Shown here piece by piece: positions 35,558 through 47,379 of a DNA stretch of 64,000 nucleotides. Position 1 is the first letter of the stretch. Every line of letters begins with the position of its first letter. This DNA comes from Capillidium heterosporum (Eukaryota > Entomophthoromycota > Entomophthoromycetes > Entomophthorales > Capillidiaceae). The stretch is from NCBI GenBank assembly GCA_016630905.1, contig WBMQ01000007.1, forward strand, positions 124,001 through 188,000, written 5' to 3'. Below the pieces are notes generated by a model. It made no database searches, was not told the origin of the DNA, and saw only the letters and a program-made list of their open reading frames with translations. Both the position numbers and the translations under genes were made by a program.

Positions 35558-38073
35558 ACTTCTTGCATCGGATTTTTGAATCCGGTAACTATTGATATTA
35601 GCGACGGAAACCAATTAATCTATCCCAGGTCCCTCACTATTCTTTGAGCTTAATTCACTTTTATAATTTATTTATAGGGCTTCATAATTAACTAAGCTAT
35701 TTTTATACCTGAGAACGACTTGTTAAATTTACCAAGGTATCCATCACTTTCACGTGGATATCCAACACATTATCAAGCTCTAAATAAAACCTGCCTTACC
35801 TACTAGTCTCTGGATATGATGTATTGGACAAGCTTCTTGAAACTTGCATTTGAGATGGACTTGGTGCAGTTGGTAATGAGATCCATCGATCTGTCTCGTT
35901 ATACCACCTAATCCTAATGAACTATTACATTACCTATCCATCTTTTCAAAATCTGATGTGAATTTCAAACTACACTTTAGAATTCTAAAATTTTCCAATA
36001 TAACTTGTCATATATGTTACATGGTTAGCTAGTACTTGAATTTAAAATGCTGGTCTACATACGCAATAGTTTTAAAGTATCTACATTTATTTCGAACAGC
36101 TGTGAATGGAAGGACAGTCCGATATTTTTATATTTGATTTTGCAATACAAGCAAATGGGAAATTCCATGTACATTTTTAGATATTCAATACATCGAACTA
36201 AAATATACACTGCCAAGGTATGAAAGGATGTACATTCGATAATCCGAGGCAAATTCAACGTAGTAAAGCTCTTATACTTGTATACATATACTCCTTCCAA
36301 TTGTACTTGTACCTAAATCTTTGAAATTATTTTACCGACATTCAAACTTCAATTTGCGAAACTTTGATGATTGTCCCATCACCATTTTTCAAAGCCTATA
36401 GCAGTAATATGCTATAAGCTACGTGAAGTATTAATATAATGACAAAAATAGTATATCAAGCAAGAATCCTTGTATTTTTAAGTATGTTTATTCGAAGCTA
36501 AAAGTAGCAACATTGTGGGCTATTAAAAGGTACTACTGAAAACGAAGCTTGAAGTTCTCTGTATTTGAAAATGGAGGCTCCAAACTACGTCAAGATTTCT
36601 CATATAGATTTAGGACCGCTGCAAGTGGTGGTTTATAAAGTTCCTATTCACATTTTGTCGATGGTTTGAAGAAAAGGCATGATAACAAGTAGTTTACAGA
36701 GTCGAATGATAGTTCTTTTAACATATGTAAACTTCACATCAACTTTACAGCTTTAAAAATTTGGCCAACATATATACTATGAAGGTGGCTAGGCTATTTA
36801 ATATTCACATAGGATTCAATGAACAATCCTGTCAATTTTTGCAATTTTTATATCTACAGGTATACATCCTATATGGCATTCATATTTAAATTGCTTGAGT
36901 ACTCCATCTATCAGAAGTTATATTATGCTACAGTTACATCAAAAGGTGGAGCACTATCATGCTTCCAAGTCAAATTCAATCTAATACTTATTAGCATATA
37001 TAAGTTTTAGGTCAACAAGTACTACACTTGACAAATATATTGAAGCCCATCTATCATCTCATCGGCATTACACCTCAGCTTCTCTTAGGTGGCTTGAGAT
37101 TTGAATTGATATCTAGCATGTTTTTGTAAAGGAGGTATGGGACATTGTATATTTGATTTATCGGACGATTTACAGAACTCGGATCCACTTTATAAGGCTA
37201 TTCAATATGATAGATCCTGTATCTCCTTCATCCCAACCAAATTGTATTTCCACAGCTTCATCTAAATTTTCTTATTATCATATCGGCAACTTCCTACTAG
37301 TAGTAGGAAGAAGCAGATGGTCTTGGAGCTGGTAGCTATGACCAGGTAATTGTCAATATAAAGGAAAATAAGGATGAATAGAGCTGGGTCTTTGGTTTGG
37401 TGGCGATGCTTTAGGCACTCCTTTAAGTTTATATGCTCTTCATCCCTTTCCCTAAGATGTAGACCTTAGTCCTATAGCTACTTTGGTTATTGCAAGTATT
37501 TTGAAAATGGTATATCTAGGGGTCACCGAAATGTTTTTATATTTTAGGGGAGCATAACTATAAATTGACTGTTTACTTGTCTGATATTCAGCCTTTTTAG
37601 CCTCAACCCCACAAGATCGAAGGCCACCTGATAAGAGCCAAAGCCAGTTTCCAAAAACTTATATTAGCCATTTGATAGAAGGCAGATGGAGTAAAAAGCA
37701 CTATTGATAGTCGTGCCCAATATATTGCAACGATGGTTCATATGTAAGCTTGACAACCATAAATTTATCGGCAATATTGAGTTGTCAACTGTAGAAAGGA
37801 AATTTACCTCTGAAATTCTTTTATGGGTCGTTTAATTTCAAGTTTTGTTAGAACTAAAAGATCAGTGTGGAAATCATAATAGGGGATATCAATTAACTTT
37901 TATTCCAAATTTAGCCAATAAAACTTCTTTGTTTAAGCCAGCTCGCTACCATTGGTTAGCTTAGTAAATAGCCTCCTATTTTTAGCTAAAAGAATTTCTG
38001 TTGGGAAAGTTGAACACATTTCAAAATTGTTCAGTATTGTTACACACCAGTTAAAATAGTGGAATAAAAAAGT
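35558..38073. other. Intergenic region between divergent exo-glucanase 3 and the CM1 gene
   Basis: About 2.5 kb, AT-rich, with only short open frames lacking motifs (e.g. 36055-36300 minus). No RNA gene or repeat recognised. Confidence 0.5.
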
Positions 38074-41006
38074 ATGGGAGAAACCAATACGGAATCTTCT
38101 GACCTAGTATCTAAAATTAATAAAGACAAACTAATGGAGTCCTACGACAACCAATCTCAAGCAAGTTCTGGGCTACACCACAACCTCGGTTCGAAGCAGT
38201 TGTTGGGTGAAGACTTGGAAGAGAATTACTCGGACGACAGCAACGACTTTTCACCTAGTCTGAGACCTAGAGCGCACACGCTCAATCAAGTGACAAAGAA
38301 TTACGAACCAGACTACGAAAAAATAGATAGAATCGGAAACGTTGCTCTGTCAAAGCATGCCCGCCAGCTTTCCGCCACTATGGACCTCAACAAGAGCTCA
38401 AGGACTGGTTTCATAAGCTTGAAGGAGCAGGAGAAGCGATTTGACGAGTTGACTAAAGAGAACTTCAACCTCAAGCTCAAAATATTTTACCTGGAGGAAC
38501 AGATGCATCTTATGTCAGACGATCATGTCGAGGAATTGCACGAAGAGAATCTAGCCTACAAAATTAATGCCGAGATCGCCAAGGAGGAGGTCGAACGGTA
38601 CAAGAAGCAACTTCTCCAGTCCAAGGAGTTCATTGAAAAGATTCAAAATGAACGCTTACCCACCAACTGCAAGCTACCCCATGGTATGACACCCGAGCAA
38701 GAAGTCGAATTCACTAAACAAAAAGAGGAGGCAGATAGATGCAGGGCTCAGTTTAAGCAGCTTCAAGAAACATTCATGACACAGCAGGACGAGTTAAACG
38801 AGCTGAAGGATCTAATAACCCAGTACCAAATCGAACGATCTAACGCACCATCTCTGGATAGCTTGACTAAGGAGAGGGAGGTGAGTTTCCGGAGGATAGA
38901 CGAACTGAACAAATACCTGATAGTCGCTACCGAAAAGTCCAACGAGTACAAACACGCTTACTACCAAGTCAAGGATCGCAACTTCCAATTGGAGCGCGAC
39001 AACCAGACCTTGATGGCTGAGAACAACCAAATCCTCGACAAGTTGGAGCAACTCTCCGAATCCTACACTTGCCTTTCCGACGAGTATGGTGTCCTCGAAG
39101 CTGAGCTCGTCGAGATTACCAACCACAAGGATAGGGTTTCCAGTGACTATTACGACCTCGAAGTCTGCTACGAGATGCTGCTCGTCGATCTGGATAAAAC
39201 TCGGAAACAGATAGCCGACTATTGCAGTACTAACTCCCAAGTCGACACCAAGTACGAGGATATGCACAGCGACCCAACCTACTTGAACCAACTTTCCAAG
39301 ACCTCTAGTGACCCAACTGTTTCTCCGCCCCTATATCCCGATACCAAGCGACAAAACCTAGCCGGAACCTTGGAAGAGCATATGGAGTTCTACAAAGAGC
39401 AGTACCAGAAACCGTGTGCGCACTGTGGAACCACCAAAGCACCCGTCAACTTTGAGCAGAGCATCACGGATCTAAGCCTTAATGAAGCTAAAGTGGCTTT
39501 GAATGATGGTACCAGCGAAATTAAAGGTGTGCCGAAATGGGGACCAACAGCTGCAAAAGAGGCTTCCGGACAACACCCCTCTTTAGCTTCGCAGATACTT
39601 GATCTAGTTTACAAAGTGAACCCGCACCCAACTGGGGCTCTGTCCACCCAGATTGAAAGTATCCGATCGAAGCTGCAGCTTCTTGAAGTGTTTATAGTCG
39701 AACTTGTAGATAAATTAAAAGCTTCACTCCACATAGACGACGACGCGCAGCGCATCCGACTGGTCTTGCAGCAGTGCGAAGCGCTGAAGGATTTGGCCAC
39801 CAAACTCCAATTCCCCGACGCCTGTACATTTATTAACTTAACCGAAAGGATCCAAGATGCCGAGGTCCGTCTCAACATGTTGAAGGCCCAAAGTGCAACT
39901 ACTCCTAGTCCGAACGATCACAACCAAAGCGAAAAGCACCTGATCGTGTCCCTCGATCGGCGCAACAAGCTGTTGGCCAGTATCTTCACCGACCTCTGCA
40001 GCCAGTTCCAGGAGCCTATAGTCCAAGCTTACGATCCCGAGATCGAGTTTGAGCAATTTGAGGACTCGTTGAAGCGCAAGGTGCAGACCTTGGGCGACAG
40101 CGCCAACTCCAAATTCCAAAAATCGCTGCAGGCGTTCATGAGCGGGACCTTGGGGCAACAGAAGTAATTGTTTATTTATTTGCACTTGGCGCCAATCTTC
40201 TTTCCTTTCCTTTTTTATATGGGCCAATTTATTTTACATACCTCCAGTCTGCTCCAGACTCAATATATATATACTGCTTTCACGAGCTTCCAGTTTTATA
40301 GTTTCTACCTCTTTACTGAACTCATATTTATATTTACATTTTGAACATATACTAATATTTACATTTAGAAAAGTGCTGAAGCAGATCGAGGCCAAGGAGA
40401 AGCGCATCGATATCGCCTTGGCTAACCAGAAATCCTTTATGAACAGCTACCAGGTGCTCAAGTCTAACTTCATCCGGCTGAAAGCTGAGTTGAAGAAGAC
40501 CAAGGTAATATTTAGCCTATTCAACTAACTCTAACCTCCCACTCTTCCTTAGGAATCCAAAGACCGAAGCTCTAGGTCCAGTTCCAGTGGTTTTGCAACC
40601 GACAAGTAAGTAGTCTTCTCCTATCCCCCATATTAACTTTTCAAAAAGTGTTTTAGAGACGGTAAGCTCCAACTACCAAATTTAAAGTATAGCTAATTTC
40701 CCAACCCCCAAAAGGCCAAGATCCTAGAAAGTGCCAACCGCGCCTTCAAGAACGACATCGAATCTTTATACTCCAAGTACTGTGATGAAAAGGCCAAGAA
40801 CCGAAGTTTAAAGCACAAGGTACTTTTAAAAATCCCAATATCCATCAGTTGACATGTTTTGTACTAGTTGGAAGCAACTGTGCTACGATTGTCCCAACCG
40901 GATAAAGCTAAAAAGTTGGTTATTGAACCGTTGAAATTCAAACTGAAGGTAAGTTTCCATATTTAGAAAGTTTGTTATTGATTGATTTATTTAGGAAGTT
41001 AAATAG
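38074..41006 (+). CDS. CM1-motif coiled-coil protein of microtubule organising centres (centrosomin/Mto1/pericentrin-type)
   Basis: Seven exons: 38074-40163, 40369-40504, 40553-40605, 40649-40661 (13-nt microexon), 40715-40819, 40868-40948, 40995-41006; total 2,490 nt, 829 aa. The acidic/Ser-rich N-terminus is followed at about residues 110-150 by a clear Cnn_1N/CM1 motif (SLKEQEKRFDELTKENFNLK then LKIFYLEEQM). This motif binds and activates the gamma-tubulin ring complex. Long coiled coil follows to residue ~380, then a linker and further helical segments. A CxHCGT sequence (CAHCGTTK) lies near residue 450. The first intron (205 nt) is long for this window. Likely at the spindle pole body or other nucleation sites. 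Neighbour: convergent ADIP/Msd1-like gene. Confidence 0.8.
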
Positions 41007-41674
41007 AAGGTCTAACTGTGGCATTTAATTGACACATGGTAGTCTTTAAAAATTAATGTTATGCATTCAGATACCTATCCCCAACTGTATTTAATTAGTT
41101 AATCTATCCCAAGACTAGTATATCTGCCCTCTAAGTTAGAGCTAGTCAAAAAATGTAAATTGCAATAAAGTATTATAATTAAATTTGGTGTTTAGTCTTT
41201 TATAATAATATTAATTATGTTTATTTTCGACACAAGCAAAAGAGTTGTTGAGGACAAATGTTTGCTTGTATAAGTTACTCATATCATCGAATTCTAGGAA
41301 TTGAATATCTTTATAGGTTTCAAGGCTGCTGTTAGCTGAACTGTATTAAAATTATTGGAAGGTCAAATATAAGTTAAATATATTTAGTATTTGTACTTGA
41401 GTAGATTTATTTCTTGATCCTATACTTACCCATCAAGTAATTGACATCGTAAATCATTACTTATACCTGTACTTATGCTGGCCTCTTGAAAATTATATTT
41501 TTATAGATCCAATAATGAACTATCTAATTTTCAAAGAATTCATAAGGCAAGTATATGTTTGAAAGACAAAGTTATACTTAAGAACAGTATACAAAGGAAT
41601 GAAGCTTTAAAATCAAATGCAAAGCAGCATTTCTTGTAAAGCTTTATTGGTTCGTTTGGCTACATCCCAACCTT
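41007..41674. other. Convergent spacer between the CM1 and ADIP-like genes
   Basis: AT-rich, no coding signal. Holds the 3' ends of both genes. Confidence 0.5.
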
Positions 41675-44163
41675 TTAGCTTTGCGAGAAAGAGCGCGGGT
41701 TATGTCCTTTCTTAGGGCTAGCAGTACCGTTTCGTTTCTCCTGTTCTATCTTGTTCTCGAGGATCTTGCGGTGGACAGCACAGTTGGGTTTGGAGCAGGG
41801 AGTTGGGCTGAGGGCATGCGCTCTTTGAGCTTCGCGAAGTGGGGTCTTATTGAGACTACTGCTCGTACCCCCTTTGATTCGGTTCCGTTCGTCGCGTTCC
41901 GCTTGAGTAGCTTGGGCCCTCAGGATGGCGGTAGCGGTCGGCTGCATGAGTCGAGATAACCCAGAACCACTGCGTGCGTGACGGTCCTTGGGGGTCGGAC
42001 TTTTGGCAGTAGGGATCATGGAAGAAGCTAAGGAACTATCAGGTCGGGCTCGAACTTTGCGGGCAGATGGTTCAGTACTAGAGGCTGGTTCAGGGACCGA
42101 AGTTCTCCGAGCTGGGATATTCTTTTGAGGGGACTCGATTCTAGTACCAGCATCGATCATGTTGGAGATGGAGAAATCATCATCTACGTTTGGATTGGAA
42201 TCTTTCCGTAAAGGATTTGCGTCTTTGACCCATCTAAAATGAAATTAAGCTAAAGTAAACAAAAAGATGGTACTGAGAAGCTTCGGGTAGACTTTGGAAT
42301 ATATTTTCAGAAGCAAAGTTGTTCTTTTCCTCCAAGAAGGCCTCCCTTTCCTTGCGAAGCTGCGACCTCTCAAATCCTAGCTGTAAAGCAGCATCAGTAA
42401 GTTTGTGTCGATCCTCATCCAGCTTTTTTTGTTTGGCTTCGAGGTCCCGCTGGGCGGTTTCAATTTCGGAAGTTGTGACATCGGGCCTAGTGTCAAATTT
42501 AGTATATAATTTAATGAGCAAGCTGTACGAAGATGGAGGAGGCATTTGGTTGTAGGTGCTCTCATAAAGAGCTTTATCGAGCAGCTGCTTTTGCTTTTCA
42601 ATAGTCATCTGATGCTCAGCTAAAATTCAAAGTTTAAATAAAATATAGTAGATGAATAGTTACCTAAAAGCTTCTTAAGCCTATTGGTTTCTAATAGTTG
42701 TGACTTCAAATCGTTAGCCATCTTCTCAAATTCTTTAGTGTCAGTGACTTGATGTGTGTTGGTAGAGGTTTCAATAGGTAGGGTTTGTGTTGCCATATCG
42801 AATGTTTCTACTGGCGGGGGAGGTTTACATCTTCCAAGTAGTTCTTGTAGTATAAGATCAACAGCACTAATAAGTTCGCTAATTTCTGCCTCCACTTTTT
42901 CCGAATTTCCATCGATGGTTAAGTTAATGGGGCTGAGTTTCAAACTTAGGTGCTTCTCAGAAAGTTCACGACTATTAACTACATCTTGAATTCCATCGTA
43001 TAGGCTGTTAATGCATTTGCTCAGTTGCGAGTAAAGGCTGACAAACTTTTGTTCCCTTGAAATGTAGTTTTGAATTAGGTCGGTGTAATAATCATCATTC
43101 TAAAGGTGACTGATAAGTTTATATAAATTGCAATATATTACCGTTCTAATAGGTTCAGGATCCGTAGATGTTCGGAATCCTTGCTTAGAGATAGGGTTGA
43201 CAACAACGAGTCCAATTTTCGCAGACTTGTATTTGTCGTTTATCATTTTGTTTGTACGTTCTTTGATTTTAGAGACCTCGGCATCATATTTTCGCAATTC
43301 AACCTTTCAATTTAAATAAAATTATAGAACATACACTTACTGCAAATTGATTCTTATTATACTGGTGGCTTGAACGGAGTTGCTTGATTTCTTCAGTTAT
43401 CTTTTGATACTTGTTGGTTTTGTCCTTGACTTCAGCCTCTGCTAAACTATACGCTTTCAATATCAACCTTTAGTTAAAAACTTACATTAATTTATTCCTT
43501 AAACCATTGCTCTCACGGTAACTGGCTTCCAACTTTGTTCTCAAACGATCCTATACAATTAGTAATTATCCCATTTCATTTGGCTTACTGAAGTAGATAC
43601 GGCGTTTTCATAATCGTATTCAATTCTTTTATATCGATCTTCATAGTCATTACGTATTTTAAATGTACTCTAAACAAATTTAGAGTATGTAGAAATAATG
43701 TGTACTTGTTGTTGATTTAAAAGTCCGTAGAGAGTAGTTACTAGAGATAGACAGAAGCTTTCGCTCTGGTTCTCAAAGTCTACTGGTGCATACCCGTAGT
43801 TTTTCAACTCTAAATTTAAACGCCTTATTTGGCTTGGTAGGTCATCGTATGCTCTAGATTGTAAATACAAATTAGAATATATTTAATAAACTAAAAATAA
43901 AAAGACTGTATACTGCATTACCCTTTAAAATTAAGCGAGAGATTGGAGAATGCTAAGTTTTCTACTGTTGGTTCGTTCATGTACGTATTACCAGTGTTTG
44001 AATAAGGTTGTCTGTTGTTGAATCTCGACTCCAAGTCAAAAAAATCTATATCACTGTCGTTTTCCATAGTATCTTGATTGTTGGGATCAGACGTAATAAA
44101 ACTTGTCAGGTCAGATGGCTTTGTTAGATTACTTTTTTGTCCAAGATTTGAATAGCAGAACAA
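41675..44163 (-). CDS. ADIP/SSX2IP/Msd1-like centrosome or spindle-pole coiled-coil protein
   Basis: Nine or so exons on the minus strand joined by 32-68-nt introns, all in phase. After an acidic N-terminus comes the family opening AYDDLPSQIRRLNLELKNYG then a block ending CLSLVTTLYGLLNQQQ. Next is the ADIP coiled coil (DRLRTKLEASYRESNGLRNK; QYNKNQFAVELRKYDAEVSK then IKERTNKMINDKYKSAKIG), equivalent to the SSX2IP block [20 protein letters not shown]. The C-terminus is basic, Ser/Pro-rich and disordered (AGTRIESPQKNIPARR). In animals SSX2IP recruits gamma-tubulin factors to centrosomes; fission yeast Msd1 anchors microtubule minus ends at the spindle pole body. The start at 44163 is the first ATG; 44071 (MENDSDIDFF) is an alternative. 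Confidence 0.8.
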
Positions 44164-44944
44164 GAAGCTTCCGAATTAAGTAAAGTTTAGTTTAGCAAAA
44201 GCACAAAGAACATTTTGATGGGGATTTTGGGCAAACTATTGCTTGTAGATTATCTACATCCAGCAAATCTTGAATAATAAAAAGCAGAGAGCGTGTATTT
44301 TTCAAGGAGTTGTATCAGCAAACAGCAAATGTAGGTTGAGAGAAGCTATTGATAAGCAAAAGGTTGCAAGAAGTATATGTTTGATAGGTATAATGGAAGT
44401 GTTTAGAAAGTGCATTCTAGCATTGCTTATCCTTTAAAGCATATGGATGTAAAGTACAAAGCGGCATATTTGGTTGGTATTGGAAAGGTCAGGTCACATG
44501 TGTCTTTTAATTTCTGTTTTAAATATAATAAATTGTCTTATCAAATTTGATTATAAAACAACTCGTCCGGTTTTGAACCTAGTAGCATAGATATCTATTT
44601 ATAAATTGAACTAAAGTCCAGCCTCCACTACACAATGCTCTAGGGGCGGTGAATACAAACTGGGAAGCACTTACCTGCTGCCAAAGCATTTAGAGACAAT
44701 TCTCCCAGCTGAACCCAAATCCCAACTTTAGGTTTTGGTAGAGTTCAGTTTAAGGTGAATTTGGCTAAACTCCTCTTTGCCTGGAGCCATCCGTTTATTG
44801 GGTTTAATTTATCACGATTAGTTTCAAAGTATTTTTTAGCATTTATGCTGAGGTAGCTAGAAGTTGGGTTTTATACTTTTAGACTTTAGATTCGTAGGGC
44901 TAGCCTTATAAATACAGAGGCACTTTAATTTTTTACTATACAAC
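44164..44944. other. Divergent promoter region between the ADIP-like gene and Zn2Cys6 regulator 1
   Basis: AT-rich with a few GC-richer patches (44630-44800). TATAAATA at 44907-44914 lies 38 nt before the regulator ATG. No other gene seen. Confidence 0.5.
44907..44914 (+). promoter_or_regulatory. TATA box of Zn2Cys6 regulator 1
   Basis: TATAAATA, 38 nt before the ATG at 44945. Confidence 0.5.
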
Positions 44945-47161
44945 ATGATCGACCTGTTGCAAACCCAGAGTGAGCTAGTTAGGATCAACACCAAAGCGTG
45001 CGACCTATGCAGAAAGAACCGAGTTAAATGCTCGAAAGAGATACCAGCATGCGCAAGATGTATCACTTCAAAGACGAAATGTACCTACCAACACGTTTTA
45101 AAGAGGGAAAGTTTAGTCAAGGAAAAGGCAAGGAAAAACGAAAACTGCGAATTGTTTAGGATATTCAAAACTAAAGATGAGAAGAAGAAATATCGACAAC
45201 CGAATTCCTTAGAAGCGAAAAGTTTAATCTGGAAGAAAACATTTACTTGGTCGGATAAATCAGACTCTAATAAGGATATCCAAGGTAATTTAGATAGTAC
45301 AGGTTTCTTCAACAAAGTGCTAGGTTCAGAGCATAGTCGACTTGATCATACTAGCAGAGGAAACTTTTTAACTTTCCGAGAAAGGCCCAGCTCATTAAAG
45401 AAGTTGAAGAAACAGGAGAAGGGTAGTCTAAATGCATGTAACCCATTTCTAATCATCCTTGAAAATCCCAATTTCAACGACGAGAAGGTTCTCCAAACCC
45501 ATGTGGTATCCCTTGATAAAGCAAAAAATGATAGCTACCAACTTCCCGAAAGGAAGGTAGCTACTAAATTTAGAAAAGATTCGAGCTCAGCAGGTATGGA
45601 TTTAAGCGTAGTTCAAACTAGAAAAAGTAAATTCAAATCTATTATAAGTTTAGTTGGATCGACATCAAAGTACTGCAACTCTATCTCAAGCATCTTAATG
45701 TTTATGGCGGGCCAAACCAATTGTGATTTCAACACTACTTTCTTTGCTGTCAAGGTACTCAACGGTAAGCTGATCGAACCGTTCACTAAAACCATACCCG
45801 ATACAAATGAAGCAAATGGTGAAGATGTGTATGATTCACTAGCATCACTATTTTCAAAGTTTGATTGTGAGACGGAAAGGTATGCCTTCGATGCTCATTT
45901 CAAATACGAAAATACTTTTGCCCTTCTCTTTACGTCCCAAGCCGATTTCCGTTCGAGACCTCGGTCTAATTTCCTAAAGCTAGCTATTATATTATCAGGT
46001 ATCCGCTACATCTCAGATTTAGAGAAACAGTTTGTCGACGAACTCTTGAAAACGATCACCAGGGAGGTGTTCGATGCGGTGCATAGCAGGCCTTGTTTGG
46101 ATACAATTCAAGCCCTGCTGGTGCTGTACAAGGCATTTATGAATCATCTCATGGCTCACATGGTCTCTACCTGTCTGAACCTAGCTGTCGGTTTGGCCTC
46201 TACGATCGGTATGTCACTCACTCTCCCATTCAAGCTCAAGCGACGGCTATCATCACTGACCCTCCTAGAATATAAACTTGCCTACCGTGTCCTCTACAAC
46301 TTCGATTCCAACTCCATATTTGCCCTTAACCACCCACACCTGCTACCCGAAGACAACTTACCAGACGAACCACTCCACCCATATTTCAACCGATGCGTAG
46401 AAGAGTCTAAAGTATATTCCACCACTACCAGGGAAATGCTGGATACAATCATCCGATTACTTATTAATGACTTTCACTACAAGGAGAATGTTATTATGCG
46501 CAAGCTATCTAAACTTCGAGCCGCTTTCAACGACCTCGAACAACTAGAGACGAAAAGTGATACACAGGAGCAACTGATAAAGTGCTACAGACAGCTGAAC
46601 AAGCTTGAGAACGATTTCAAGCACAACTGCATTGAATGCCTTGCTCAACTCCATTCCATCAAGACGGACCCTTACCGCAACTACTACAAAGACATATCAT
46701 CCACGTTAAAGCCACTCGATGAGCGAACTAACTCAACTCAACTTTATAAAGAGACTGATCGACCGATGCTAGATGTAACGGTTGACTACATTTCACTTCG
46801 ACTCCACATGTGGGTGGTAGTTATCTTCAACATAAGTCAAAGTTTGGATGTAAGTTCAACGAAACGATTCGAATCAAACTCCCTCGTCCCCAAGCTAGAT
46901 GGTACTTTGGATTCAGCTAGACGGATCATCGAACTGCATGAAAGTTTTGGTGAGGAGCCCTACTTCCTATCGCCAGCTCCATTAATACCTAGCGCCTTTT
47001 TACATATCCAACATAGGGGTTCCCAGGAGAAGGCTGATTTGAACGTTGCCAGGCGGATCCTCCATCGCTTTGAGAAGTTCTTACCAGTTTGGGCTTCTTC
47101 TGTCCAGTACAAGTCGGCACTGTTGAGCTTTGCCGCTAAATTTGGAGTAGACTTTGATTAG
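44945..47161 (+). CDS. Zn2Cys6 transcription regulator with middle-homology region, copy 1
   Basis: Single exon, 738 aa. Zinc cluster at residues 19-49: CDLCRKNRVKCSKEIPAC then ARCITSKTKCTY, spacing C-x2-C-x6-C-x6-C-x2-C-x6-C, so it should bind CGG-type half sites. A basic linker (residues 50-150) follows, then the middle-homology region: YENTFALLFTSQADFRSRPR, FLKLAIILSGIRYISD, DTIQALLVLYKAFMNHL, GMSLTLPFK, EYKLAYRVLY. A C-terminal MHR portion with LHMWVVVIFNISQSLD completes it. Its paralogue lies immediately downstream in convergent orientation, and a zinc-less relative is at 5152-6543. Target genes unknown. Confidence 0.85.
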   Translation: MIDLLQTQSELVRINTKACDLCRKNRVKCSKEIPACARCITSKTKCTYQHVLKRESLVKEKARKNENCELFRIFKTKDEKKKYRQPNSLEAKSLIWKKTFTWSDKSDSNKDIQGNLDSTGFFNKVLGSEHSRLDHTSRGNFLTFRERPSSLKKLKKQEKGSLNACNPFLIILENPNFNDEKVLQTHVVSLDKAKNDSYQLPERKVATKFRKDSSSAGMDLSVVQTRKSKFKSIISLVGSTSKYCNSISSILMFMAGQTNCDFNTTFFAVKVLNGKLIEPFTKTIPDTNEANGEDVYDSLASLFSKFDCETERYAFDAHFKYENTFALLFTSQADFRSRPRSNFLKLAIILSGIRYISDLEKQFVDELLKTITREVFDAVHSRPCLDTIQALLVLYKAFMNHLMAHMVSTCLNLAVGLASTIGMSLTLPFKLKRRLSSLTLLEYKLAYRVLYNFDSNSIFALNHPHLLPEDNLPDEPLHPYFNRCVEESKVYSTTTREMLDTIIRLLINDFHYKENVIMRKLSKLRAAFNDLEQLETKSDTQEQLIKCYRQLNKLENDFKHNCIECLAQLHSIKTDPYRNYYKDISSTLKPLDERTNSTQLYKETDRPMLDVTVDYISLRLHMWVVVIFNISQSLDVSSTKRFESNSLVPKLDGTLDSARRIIELHESFGEEPYFLSPAPLIPSAFLHIQHRGSQEKADLNVARRILHRFEKFLPVWASSVQYKSALLSFAAKFGVDFD

Positions 47162-47379
47162 ATAGTGTAGTAAATTTATTTATATATAGATATAAAGGTA
47201 TAATTCTAGCCATTATTTAACACAAGATTCCAACTTATAAATAAAAATACAATGAAAGTTTATTGAAATAAATAATATCTTACTTTTGATTTAGAAGTAT
47301 AGTAAGTGTTGACCAGCAGTAGTTAATTTTAGCCACGATGGATTGATATTTGTAGTAGCGCAGTTAGGTGGCATTCAAG
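47162..47379. other. Convergent spacer between the two Zn2Cys6 regulator genes
   Basis: About 220 nt, AT-rich. AATAAA-like signals (about 47240-47270). Nothing else. Confidence 0.5.

Noticed and set aside
38812-40227. Long minus-strand open frames (e.g. 38812-39291, 39838-40227) opposite the CM1 gene
   Set aside because: Antisense shadows of a biased coiled-coil coding sequence; no motif or splice pattern of their own.
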